From: Axinella damicornis
Lineage: Eukaryota; Porifera; Demospongiae; Axinellida; Axinellidae
Length of the DNA: 64,000 nt
NCBI GenBank assembly: GCA_963931865.1
Contig: OZ007512.1
Span: 5,044,883-5,108,882, forward strand
Reading direction: 5' to 3'
The notes under the pieces were generated by a model, which was given only the letters and a program-made list of their open reading frames with translations, was not told the origin of the DNA and did no database searches. The translations under genes and the position numbers were made by a program. How positions within the stretch are numbered: the first letter of the stretch is position 1; every line of letters begins with the position of its first letter. Shown in pieces: positions 54,394-64,000 of this stretch.

Positions 54394-57272
54394 CTGCACA
54401 AACAAGAAATGTATAATCATCATAATTATGGATGCAAAGTGCTATCATTAGAGAACAGAACGTTATACATTCACTTGATCAAAGAATACTTGTGCTTATT
54501 AGAGTAGCACAATGTATTATTATATTCATACCCACCTGTGATGACTTGAGGTGAGTGGGTTGGTGTACCAGAGGTGGTTGCATCTGAGGAATGATAATCA
54601 TAGGAACCACAATCATCAGGAAACCATTATCATTACCACAATCTTGCACATGATGCAGTAAGAATAACAGCCACAGGATGTTCCATGTTAGATCAGGTGA
54701 AACCTAACATACAGTGTGTGACAGTGTACCATGTGAGTGGGTCGTGATCAAACTTACCAAGTGGGTTAAGTGTGGAGACCTGCAGTGGTGGGGGAGACTG
54801 AGGTGGAGGACAGACTGCTCCTCTCTGTGGAGATGATACTGCATGTGCAGATGGGAACAATACATGATGTCCACAGTCTATGGTGCATGTATTACAGCAC
54901 CAATACTTTGATACAAACACGCCTACCCTTGGTGACGTGGGATCCATTGGGACTTGGAGATGACCAGGTGTCTGCAGCAGAGGTGGTTGCAACTGAAATC
55001 ATGCAAGAAGGCATTTGTATACCAATAGCTACATTGGGCATCCACAAAGAATCATGCAATTCACAGCCAAAGGATAAATTACTCCTACAATGTGACAGAG
55101 AATGATCACCGGTGGTGTGAGCTACTCACCTGAAGTTTCACCGGACCCAAACCACACCATGTGCTGCTCTGTCAGCCTGGAGTAGACCTCGGCAGGATTC
55201 ACTGTACATGTCATCAGTCGGCGGCTGCTGTCAACTACGGTAGCGTGGGGGGACGCAGTAGAGTTCGAATGCGTGCGACAAAGCAGGTGGGCGCAGCACA
55301 GCAGAGGGGAGGTAGCAGAGTTTGGATGTTGGCAACAAAGAAAAGCGTCCTGTGGCACTGAATTACTATAATGCAGTGTGGCGGATGCTTTGCGCAGCCC
55401 TGCCTTGATGGTATCACGAATCAGTGGGCAAACTTCTGAAGCAAGTGTTACAGGTGCATTTCTGGGAAGCTGCAGACTGACCTGGAAATAGGTTGAAAAG
55501 GAGTCGGTCAAGATGACCTTCCCGGGAAGATCTCCTGGAACCTGGAACTCGATCGTGTTTCGGTCAACTTTCACTGGGGATAGATCAGAATTCAAGAGTA
55601 GCTTCCACTTGGCCTCGGACAGAAGGTAGGCTGCTAGAGCACAGAACACACCGACTAAAGGACTGTGGGGGAAGTAGAGCAGCAGAGAAGGAACACTGCC
55701 ACCAGGAGAGAGAAGAGCTGTATCATCTGTGACTGGTAGAAGGCAGGGCATGAGGTATTCCTCCTCAGAGATCTTGGATACAATTAAGAGCTCTTTGAAA
55801 AGCTTCAGCAGTTGCTCTGGACCGAAAACGCCTGGAACGTAGTGGGATGCAAACTCCTTCTTGCTAAGCAATTCTAGCGTGATTATTCCCTCACTGCGAA
55901 ACTTACACAGCTTACCCTCAGTTGCTCTGTGCTGGCTCGGACGTGTTCGCAACCTGTAGCTGTGCTCTGCTAGCTCTGTTATCTTGTCAAGGAGCACCAT
56001 GGGATCACAAAATACGATGCCAGGAAGTATGTCCTTGTAGTAGAAGAGGATGTTGAGGTTGTGAAGATATTCCAAAGCTTCCTCAAATGACTCTTTGTCG
56101 AAGTGAAATCCTTCAGCTGCTCTGAAGCACTCAGCTTTGGTAAGCACACCTCGTCCAAGCTTTAGCATGAGCTCCTGAAGTGCAAGCTCTAGGGCATTCC
56201 ATCGAAGAGGGATTTGCTTTGGCTGGACATTGGATCTCTCAACTATCACTTTCCTTAGCTCGGCAGCGAATTCTTGCTCCTGTGGCCCAGGGTTTTTCAC
56301 ATTTAGTGGAAATATGAGCTGCTTCAACCCTTCACCACAATAGATGGCATCCTTCTGAACAGCAGGAAGTAACATTTCCTGAATTTTCAGATCCTTCTCC
56401 ACTCTTGATTCGGAGCACTGGTCCTCGAGATCTTTGTGGGTCCCTATGAAGATTGTGTTGGGACAGAGACCTTCCTCAGACTGGGATGCCTGTGCCTGTA
56501 TCACTCGCATGCAGTGTTTCAGAATTTGTTGGTTGGTGAAGGCTGAGTGATAAGGTGTGCCCACGAGGTTACCATTGTCGTCATAGTACTCGATAAGTGG
56601 GTGTTCACTGAGCCTCTCACTGAGCTTGATAGTGAACATGGAGGCTGAAGTACCTCGCATGAAGATGGGGAGTACTTCGTGAAACTGGGGCTGTCCCCCA
56701 GTGTCGATGAGAAGGATTCGATCGGGTCTAAAGCTCTTCTTTCCCCAGTGTGGTGATGTCTCAATGCGTCGAAGTAGTTCTTTCTCTGCAGAAGTGGGGA
56801 CTGAGGATGCTTCTTCACGTGTCATGGACGATGCACTTGCACCCTCTTTGGCGGAAGGTGAGTTTGCTGTAGCGTGAGGACCACCAGTTCGCGGCTGGGA
56901 GGTTCCTGGTGCTGTGGAAGAAGCTGCAGAGGTTTTAGCGTTCCTTGAATGTGAAAGCTTCGATGGAAGCATCGTGGCTGTGTCTGCGATGGTCTGCGAC
57001 AAGTTGTCACGTGTTACCTCAACCCACTGCTCATCTCTCATTTCAGCCCTAGTCGCTCTCACTGGTCGTGTAGCACACGGTGTGCTACGGCGCACAGAGG
57101 GTGGCTCCTCCTCCATGATGAGTGCGATAGTATGACTTTTCCCTGTGCCGGCTGCACCGAAAATGAGCGTTTTGATGTCCCTCACCTCCACATATCCATC
57201 CTTCATCGCCTCATTGAAGAGTTCCTTGGACTTCTCACTCGCTACATGATGGAAAACATCAACTTCATACAT
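54139..57272 (-). CDS. Roc-COR GTPase with C-terminal death domain, copy B
   Basis: The exons in transcription order are 57272-55130, 54992-54927, 54838-54758, 54583-54536 and 54393-54139, all with phase-1 junctions. The start is ATG 57272 (MYEVDVFHHVASEKSKELFN). P-loop GAAGTGKS lies near residue 42, IDTGGQPQF near 190 and GTHKD near 279, followed by the COR-like region. A Ser/Thr/Pro-rich insertion between P-loop and G3 is kept. Near the end of exon 1 a Cys/His stretch has been expanded relative to copy A (CCQHPNSATSP..CCAHLLC). Linker exons match copy A closely. The last exon encodes a different death domain and has a GTGAGT donor. If that donor is unused, the protein ends 13 residues later at 54092; if it is used, a further exon must lie outside what I can recognise. 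This is the better preserved copy at its 5' end. Confidence 0.82.
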
Positions 57273-57645
57273 TGTACTGGGTGGTAAAAAAGTGATGGTA
57301 CTACAATCAATATGGTAATATGTGGCTGCTCACACTTCAATACCAAACCAACAGGAGCAGAGAATACAACTAAAGTGGTGTACATCTAACAGAGGTTTAC
57401 ACTGAACACACTTACATAAGCACATTGTACAGGAACAATGTGCATAAGGAAATACCTTCGTCACTATTATATTCTATAATATGTGGGTACTAATTTTAGC
57501 AATTGATCATAATTTATCATGGGTACTATTATTACCGATACTCTGAATCAGTTCAAATGGCAACCGCACTGCTGGTGGCTAGTGCAACAGGTAGGGCAGA
57601 CTAATGATGCCTCAGGTCTTCCTCTCACCTCGTACAGCTAGCGTC
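57273..57645. other. Upstream part of duplication arm B
   Basis: 57273-57430 and 57527-57640 match, reversed, 8420-8593 and 6808-6935 in arm A. The conserved block directly upstream (CAGCCACATATTACCATATTGA) lies close to both start regions and may include the promoter. Confidence 0.6.
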
Positions 57646-57867
57646 ATTCCCATATGACTAGGGATGAGGCTATCGTGCTTTTTATTTTGTCCAGTTATGC
57701 TATTCCCCAATGCTCCAGATTATGTCCAATTATGCTGTTGGTATATCCCATTATTCCAGGTTATGCAATTATGCCCTTGATATAATTATCCTGATTAGTC
57801 TCAAACATTTTACTGTACAGTTTGTGTATACACCACCACCACAAGGTATAAAAATCATCTCAGTGAG

Positions 57868-58489
57868 TCAGCGCTTATTAAACTGTAACATTAAGGACGA
57901 TTCTATGTAGTCCTGAAGGGAATTGTCCTGCTGCTCCCCAAATGAACAATTTAAGAGTGAAAACACTCTTTCGGCTGTAGCAGATGAAGGCTGGATAAGG
58001 AGAATCTTCCTAGCAGCACTCGCCCAGCTAGGGAGAGCACTGCTGTTTTGCTTCCACCAGTCAAGTGCAGAAAAGTCAGCGCTGGTATCAGCGGCCCTAG
58101 CAATGTAGTCCGGAAGTTCTGCTTTGAGACTATAGAGACTACGCTAGGTATACTCAAAAATGGAACTGCAAGTAGAGACTGCTCCAATGTGGCTTCATCT
58201 GGTTTCATAGAATAGATCTTCTGGGGTGCAAACAACATTTGAAAGCTAAGAGTGAGGTCTTCAAGCTGCTATCCAACTGCCGTTGGAAATAGTCAAGTCC
58301 AGGTTGAACACAGTTTTTCGCATAAGCCACCAACTGCTGGGTACGTAGGTCTGACAGTTGTGCCCCAGACAGACGTTGTGCGATTGCGCGCACATTTGGT
58401 GTAATACCTACACGAACAGAAGCAGAAACTTTCTCAATGGCTTCATAGCACTCAAGGGCAAGAGGGCCATCTCCTTCCAAGAAGTACAC
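57868..58489 (-). pseudogene. hAT transposase C-terminal fragment
   Basis: On the minus strand GDGPLALECYEAIEKVSASV, then LAVPFLSIPSV and ELPDYIARAADT, then WWKQNSSALPSW and KILLIQPSSATAERVFSLLN, with LMLQFNKR before the stop. This is the hAT dimerisation region (WW...P...A...L.I.PSSA.AERVFS). Two frameshifts separate three frames, and everything upstream of about 58.49 kb is missing, where the satellite starts. Confidence 0.8.
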
Positions 58490-58490
58490 T

Positions 58491-59480
58491 GTTAAAACAG
58501 TGGTGTTAGTCTAACACCAGTAGTGTTAATCTAAGCATATATCTGTAGTGCAACTTTTAACCCAGGTAGTGTAATACAACACTAGGTTTGCTACTTTGAC
58601 ACCAACACAGCTAGATATAAACCACTGGTGTGTAGAAATAGCACTCAGGTGAGGTTCACATAACACACACAGTTTTTGGGGGTGTGAGATTAGCACATCT
58701 ATGTAGTGTTAATTTAATCCGATAGGTGTAATTTAACACTGCGTTCGTTGGTTTAACACCAGCAGGGCTTAAAATTAACCACCCGAGTAGAAACAGCACC
58801 AGGTACAGGATTCACCAGCTCCCATGCTGGGGTGTGACAATAGCACCAGGGGTGGTAATTCTAGCACATCTATGTAGTGTTAATTTAATGCGATAGGTGT
58901 AATTTAACAATGCGTTCGTTGGTTTAACACCAGCAGGGCTTAAAATGAACCACCCAGAAATAGCACCAGGTACAGGGATCACTGGCACCCATGCTAAGGT
59001 GTGAGAATAGCACCAGGGGTGGTAATTCAAGCACAGCTATTTAGTGCTAGGTGTAATTTAACACTGCGTTGGCGTTGCTTTAACCCGACAGCTTAAAATA
59101 AAACTACCCGGAGTAGATACAGCACGAGGTACAGGATTCACCAGCTCCCATGCTGGGGTGTGAGAATAGCACCAGGGGTGGTAATTCTAGCACATCTATG
59201 TAGTGTTTATTTAATGCGATAGGTGTAATTTAACAATGCGTTCGTTGGTTTAACACCAGCAGGGCTTAAAATAAACCACCCAGAAATAGCACCAGGTACA
59301 GGGATCACCGGCACCCATGCTAGGGTGTGAGAATGGCACCAGGGGTGGTAATTCAAGCACAGCTATTTAGTACTAGGTGTAATTTAACACTGCGTTGGCG
59401 TTGCTGTAACCCGACAGCTTAAAATAAAACTACCCGGAGTAGATACAGCACCATGTACAGGGTTGACTGGCTCGATGCAC
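58491..59480. repeat. ~165-bp satellite with dimeric higher order
   Basis: The core CATCTATGTAGTGTTAATTT or CAGCTATTTAGT(G/A)C(T)AGG occurs at about 58697, 58866, 59034, 59192 and 59358. Copies 2 and 4 are alike, and copies 3 and 5 are alike, giving a ~325-bp dimer period. Common words are GTAATTTAACA, TTTAACACCAGCAGGGCTTA and ATAGCACCAGGGGTGGTAAT. Confidence 0.88.
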
Positions 59481-60243
59481 TCCTGCTTCACGTAGTGTGT
59501 GACTATAACTGGCAGCGTAGCTAGTGCAAAATACGTGGGCATATGGCGCCGCCGAACTTGCAGCGAGCGCCATTGGTGAGATTCAGTACATTGTACCTAT
59601 AAGTAATCTCTTGTATAAGCCCTACGCTGGCGGTTAACGGCAAGTTACTTTATCTTGACAGCGTTTTAGATACTAGAGCCGGGTTCTTCGTTGAGAACTA
59701 CGGATTACAGTCAGTAGATCGCTGCTCGATCGAAGTGCTGCGCGGCTCGATATTATTATTGCGAATGACCAAAATCACGTGAATGTCACGTGCTGCGAAT
59801 AAGTTTACAGCGCGGGAGAGCAGCTGTTGATATTTATTGAATCGACCAGAAGAAGAGCACGACTGAGGTGAAGCTATGCTGTTCCTTCAGGAAGCCTCTA
59901 ACTCAGTGTCTGGTACAAAAAGGAAGCAAAGTCGTTCGGTTCCAAGTTGACGGACGGGTAAGTATATCGTGTGTAGTGTTTTTGTGTGCGTTCACTGTGT
60001 TGAGGTTTGCAAATGAGTGTTGCGTGTGTTGGGCTTTGTGGCCATGCCTGGTCTTCAATCTGATATATAAATACATAACTCCACAGGCTTCCTAGAATAC
60101 CTAGATGCTTGCATGATGGTATTTTAGCAGACCAACAGCAAAGTATAGTTTGTCAACTGGTTGTTAGTCTCACCTCTTGGGCTTTGTGGTTGTGTGGCTA
60201 TCAGTCTGACCTATTGGGCTCTGCATGTGGTTGTGTGACTGTC
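59481..60243 (+). other. Possible promoter and first exon, otherwise no gene
   Basis: 59630-59860 is free of repeats and richer in CpG. An ATG at 59868 opens a frame (MKLCCSFRKPLTQCLVQKGS) reaching a good GTAAGT donor at about 59959. Possible later exons lie at about 61171-61241 and 61332-61381, but they do not give a long ORF. It may be a noncoding transcript. Confidence 0.2.
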
Positions 60244-60310
60244 TAGCCTCGTTCTCAGGCACACATTAATTGGGGAGAAGAGTGCCTGGTATCCACTGTT
60301 TGCGGCTCCC
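60244..60310. mobile_element. TAGCCTCGTTCCCAGGC-family end or damaged copy
   Basis: TAGCCTCGTTCTCAGGC at 60244 is followed by GTGCCTGGTATCC, where the matching end is incomplete. Confidence 0.4.
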
Positions 60311-60801
60311 CAGGTTTTTGTAGGGAACTGTAAGCTACTGTCATACTAGTCCGTGTTGCACGGCCATACTTTACTGAAAGACGGGAGTCGTTTACATCTA
60401 CAAGACGTAACTCTGTTCAGCCAAGCCATGCCGTACGGCCTCGGTACGGTCGGAAAGCCAACTGCATGAGGACGAACAACTGACAGCAAGTACATAATGG
60501 CAAGAATGGGTTTGTATGGTTACATACGGCCAGGTTGAATTTTCTGTGGATCTGTATCGTGTTTCACGTCCACTTCAGAAAGGCATATTGCCTTCCGAAA
60601 CCATGGCCTCGCATGATGCTGGAGTCGTATAATATTTTTCCGCGTTGTTTCAGCTTACGAATTATACAGCAAATGTATCGGAACTGCTAGCGCATCCGTG
60701 AACAGTGGCGCTCTTCTCCCAATTACCGAGCAAGGCTGTCTTATTTACCTGTTGGGCCTTGTGGTCGTGTGACTGTCAAGCTTTGTGAGTGTAGTTTAGT
60801 G
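60311..60801. other. No feature seen
   Basis: Noncoding. A word GGGC(T/C)TTGTGGT(T/C)GTGTG(A/G)CTGTC occurs before and after (about 60178-60242 and 60754), suggesting that the stretch between was inserted. Confidence 0.35.
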
Positions 60802-61108
60802 TAGCCTCATTCCCAGGCCTACCTGGTGTCCTAGGGGGGTGGGGCCCAACTGCAAATAAGTTTAAACACTGGCTGTTCATCATCCAGTTGGCTAGGTTCA
60901 AACGTTCCAAGACCTCAGACATATATAGCTTCATCTTGATCCAGGACCGGTTGAAATGACTACGGCCCCTGCCCCCTCTACGTCCACCTTGCATCCGCCT
61001 GACGTCACTCACGTTATGAATGATACCAGGCCTTCCCTGTTTTTCGCTGCTCTTCTGCATCCGTGTATTATTAAACAGAAAACGGGTAGGCCTGGGAACG
61101 CGAGGCTA
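60802..61108. mobile_element. TAGCCTCGTTCCCAGGC-family element with 8-bp TSD
   Basis: 307 bp, ends TAGCCTCATTCCCAGGCCTA and TAGGCCTGGGAACGCGAGGCTA. GTTTAGTG is duplicated exactly at 60794-60801 and 61109-61116. This is the clearest copy for defining the family as hAT-like. Confidence 0.88.
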
Positions 61109-61467
61109 GTTTAGTGCATTTGTGTGGCCAAGTCTGATGCACATGCATGGTGTATGTTTGTTTTTCTCAGATGGTCTATCCCTTGCTATGCTCTGCACCT
61201 TCTGCTGTGTAGCTCGTGACAACACAACCAAAGCGGTGCTGGTACGTACTTCAGCATTAGCCATGCATGCATGATCATGTCGACACATAGCTAGCCAGTT
61301 GTTACATATTTTCTACGTGCTCTTGTTGCAGGAAATTTGTGATCCTCAGCAAGTTGCCACCAGCCACAACCACTGCTCATAGTTGGAGGTACCCCCAAAA
61401 GTTGACATCATGACTCAACCCTATACAAATAGTCCAGGCCATTTAGGGTTTGACCTAAAACAAATTG

Positions 61468-61940
61468 CAACACAAGCTTTTTCAACTGTTTCCTAGACAG
61501 AAAAATGTCCTCTATAACATACAAAAAGTCCCAATGAATCCCTTGAGGGGAAAGTACTGAAATAGTAACATTTATAAATTAATTAAAACAATTAGTGCAC
61601 ATTTTCTGCACTTTTAACAAAAATATTTATAAATCATTGCAACACAAGTTCTTTCAACTGTTTCCTAGACAGAAAAATGTCCTCTATAACATACTAAAAG
61701 TCCCAAAGAATACCTTGAGGGGAAAGTACTGAAATAGTAACATTTATAAATTAATTAAAACAATTAGTGCACATTTTCTGCATTTAAAAAAAAGAAGTTT
61801 TTAAACCTTTGCAACACAAGTTCTTTCAACTGTTTCCTAGACAGAAAAATGTCCTCTATAACATAACATACTAAAAGTCCCTTGAAGGGAAAGTACTGAA
61901 TTTATAATAAAACAATTATTGCACTTTTTCTGCACTTTTG
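61468..61940. repeat. Three tandem ~171-bp units
   Basis: Units start GCAACACAAG(C/T)T(T/C)TTTCAACTG at 61468, 61639 and 61811. Each holds ACAGAAAAATGTCCTCTATA and TTGA(G/A)GGGAAAGTACTGAA. The third is shortened. They lie just upstream of the Penelope-like element and could be its tandem leader. Confidence 0.88.
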
Positions 61941-61966
61941 AAATTCTTTTTCAAACTATTATATAT

Positions 61967-62020
61967 CTGATGAAGACTGGCGTTCACCCAAACAGGCATT
62001 AAAAGTCTAAAAACGCGTCG
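61967..62020 (+). ncRNA. Degenerate hammerhead-ribozyme-like motif
   Basis: CTGATGA (61967-61973) is followed by a possible stem AGACT/AGTCT (61974-61978 and 62004-62008) and then AAAAACGCGTC. Hammerheads need GAAA after that stem; here the G is A, so activity is unlikely. Such motifs are known from terminal repeats of Penelope-like elements, and one follows directly. Confidence 0.3.
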
Positions 62021-62204
62021 TGGAAAGGACAAAAAAGAAACTGTTATCTCTTTGCCCCTAATGGAGTCCTCACACCTCGGGATGGAAGTGGAGAGCTCCC
62101 ATTTGCTGGACGAGCCAGAGAACACCATTGCGGGTCCCTCAGCAGCCCCCAGCCAGCCCAATCCGGGACACATCACTGTCCCCCACCAGCATGTAAATAT
62201 CTCT

Positions 62205-63490
62205 GACAACTTATAGTATCCCAGTATGAATTACGCATTTTGTCTAAAGGACTATCATTATCCCCAAGCCTAAACGGCTGGATCCTGTTGACTTACTCTG
62301 CGATGCCAACAATCTCATCGGAAAGATGAAAACCATGTACGAAAGGTACAGTAAGCCGAGGAGGGAAAGAGGAAACCAATCAATACCCAACACAGGTAGC
62401 TACTGGTTGACGGATAACCAAGCCTTGGAAAATATTGTCCATGGCTTGAAAATGAGATTGGCATCCATTCAATATGAACAGAGTGAAAGGGATAATTTAT
62501 CCTATGGAGAACGCAAAGCACTCACAGACCTTATGAGCCGTACAGGTATTGTGACCAATAAGGCCGACAAGGGCTCCACCATTGTGGTCATTGACATAGA
62601 TGACTACATAAGGAATGCCCTTGACCACCTGGCAGACCAATCGGTTTACCAGCAATTGGCCTCAGACACAACGGGGTGACATTAAACAGATGATCTCCAA
62701 AAAGCCTGACAAATTAATGAGGTCAGGTATGCTCAGCAAAGAGATGCACACTTATTGCGAGCCCCCCATGACCCACAGAACCTCACGGCTGTACTTTCTC
62801 ACCCATAGAAATCATTGGGTATTACGTTCGCTGGCCTTGCTGCGGACCTAGTAGCAACTGTTAGTTTATTGGGTTGGGGTGGTGCGACAAAGTTGTCACC
62901 ACTGCTTGTACCCTCGAGAGCCAGTGGTCCACAAATTCGGATATGTTCTCTGTCACACTATTGCAACTTGAGACAATCGGTCTGATTTTCATGGGTTTTT
63001 TGTGTACAAAACCCCTCCTATGTTCAAACAATTGAGTGTGTACCCTTTCACTCTCTTCCCAAAAAGGAAATTAGTGAAACCATGTCTCTGCAAAAGACAT
63101 ACCACAAAAGCAATTTTGTGAAGTTTAAGGTCGACTAACGAATGTTTCAACATGGGGCCCCCATGACATGCCACACCAAATGGGTGGTATACTTGATACA
63201 GTGTACAGAATGCTGCAAACAGTATGTTGGCCAAAACACTAAACAACTGAACCACAGGGTCAATGCACACCTATCCTCAATAAGGGGAAGGTCAAATGTA
63301 TATGAGTTGGCATTTTAACAATGACCACCCCATCAACTGCCTCTCCGTAACTCCGGTTGAGAATGACATCTCACCAAAAGAGGCTGAGAGAGAACTCCAA
63401 AGGCTAGAAACCCCATGGATTCTCAGACTAGCGACCCAACAACCGATGGGAATGAATTCTCTAGTCCAGGATACACAAAGTCGTGTATAG
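62205..63490 (+). pseudogene. Penelope-like element: RT start and GIY-YIG end
   Basis: The N-terminal part reads LDPVDLLCDANNLIGKMKTM, then RKALTDLMSRTGIVTNKADK and GSTIVVIDIDDYIRNALDHL, the start of a Penelope-type reverse transcriptase. The middle of RT, including the catalytic motif, is missing or scrambled between about 62680 and 63100. At 63169-63300 the frame gives CHTKWVVYLIQCTECCKQYV then GQNTKQLNHRVNAH, a GIY-YIG endonuclease core (VVYLIQC...QYVGQ). HFNNDHPINCLSVTPVEND follows in another frame. Several frameshifts show that it is dead. Confidence 0.75.
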
Positions 63491-63796
63491 GAAAATCTGT
63501 TGTTTGCTGGCCAAGGGTTTGTGACTCCGAGGCTTCTGACCCTTCAATGACCTGAGTACATGCCTTCCAGTACAGTCTACAGCTGCACCATGTCCTTGCT
63601 TGGCAAGTTTGGAAGCTTTGGCTATTTCGCCCGGCTTGCAGTACTTTCGCCGACATTCCTGGTGTACCGTTTCCCCAGGTGCAGAATGGATAGTATCATC
63701 CCTTGTTTCGCTTGCCTGGTTGATGGTTGTGCTTCCCTTTAGTGTAGATGCTGGTGATGTGCCTAGAGGCTGCTTGCAAATGACACAAACCTCCAT
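63480..63796 (-). CDS. N-terminal fragment of a Cys-rich protein
   Basis: From ATG 63796: MEVCVICKQPLGTSPASTLK, then TVHQECRRKYCKPGEIAKAS. A CxxC...HxxC arrangement with 'CRRKY' resembles the start of Cys/His-cluster proteins that are often associated with transposons in invertebrates. The frame runs into the Penelope-like 3' end at about 63480, so the gene is cut there, or continues by splicing. Not assigned to a named family. Confidence 0.35.
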
Positions 63797-64000
63797 TGCT
63801 CAAAGAAGGGTGAGTAATTGGCATAAATCAGACCACATGGCACTAATTACTGTCATGTGGTGTTATAAGGTCGTAGGTCATAGAGGTCATTGGCTCTAAT
63901 TTGCAAACACAAATTAGAATCAACAAGAACCAACAATTTACAAGGGTCACCACATTCAGTTCTTGTTTGAAAACATGATTTGAAACTTGTACTATTTTTT
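63797..64000. other. No feature seen
   Basis: Noncoding flank with a GGTCGTAGGTCATAGAGGTC word; nothing further supported. Confidence 0.4.

Overview
The window looks like repeat-rich animal nuclear DNA, most probably from a demosponge. This is inferred from gene content; I ran no search. The grounds are spliced genes with GT-AG introns, Roc-COR GTPases ending in death domains, a split ankyrin-repeat gene, Ty3/gypsy, BEL/Pao and Penelope-like retroelements, KDZ and hAT transposase remains, dense short foldback elements (MITEs) and a 200-bp run of N. I saw no tRNA, rRNA or bacterial operon.

Layout. 1-6.4 kb: plus-strand exons of a tandem death-domain gene among short repeats. 6.8-17.2 kb: one arm of an inverted segmental duplication. 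It carries a Roc-COR-death-domain gene (8.57-11.75 kb) and a Ty3/gypsy element with both LTRs (12.4-16.8 kb). 17.6-19 kb: assembly gap and poly-G/poly-C tracts. 19.9-29.3 kb: minus-strand ankyrin gene whose six visible exons join in consistent phases. Its introns are full of MITEs, a decayed BEL/Pao element, a DDE transposase piece, satellites and a TIR element carrying a HIRAN-like exon fragment. 29.3-39 kb: gene-poor, with two copies of a foldback element (one holding a nested MITE), a six-copy spaced repeat, and a pair of 165-bp inverted repeats 3.7 kb apart. 39.1-41.8 kb: a DUF3987-type gene divergent from a small unknown gene across a palindromic spacer. 42.4-44.4 kb: broken KDZ transposase. 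45.1-49 kb: tandem duplication, TIR element with an empty-site paralogue, and a 34-bp minisatellite. 49.3-52.6 kb: 5'-truncated Ty3/gypsy element. 52.9-53.2 kb: LINE RT fragment. 53.5-57.6 kb: the second arm, in opposite orientation, with the second Roc-COR-death-domain gene. 57.9-64 kb: hAT fragment, dimeric satellite, MITEs, and a Penelope-like element with a GIY-YIG domain.

The most interesting signal is the pair of Roc-COR paralogues. GTPase, COR and linker exons are nearly the same, but the terminal death-domain exons are very different. All linker and death-domain exons are bounded by phase-1 introns, as in the tandem death-domain gene upstream, so these domains can be exchanged as exon cassettes. 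This is the kind of locus expected of a diversifying death-fold signalling or immune family; the function is inference.
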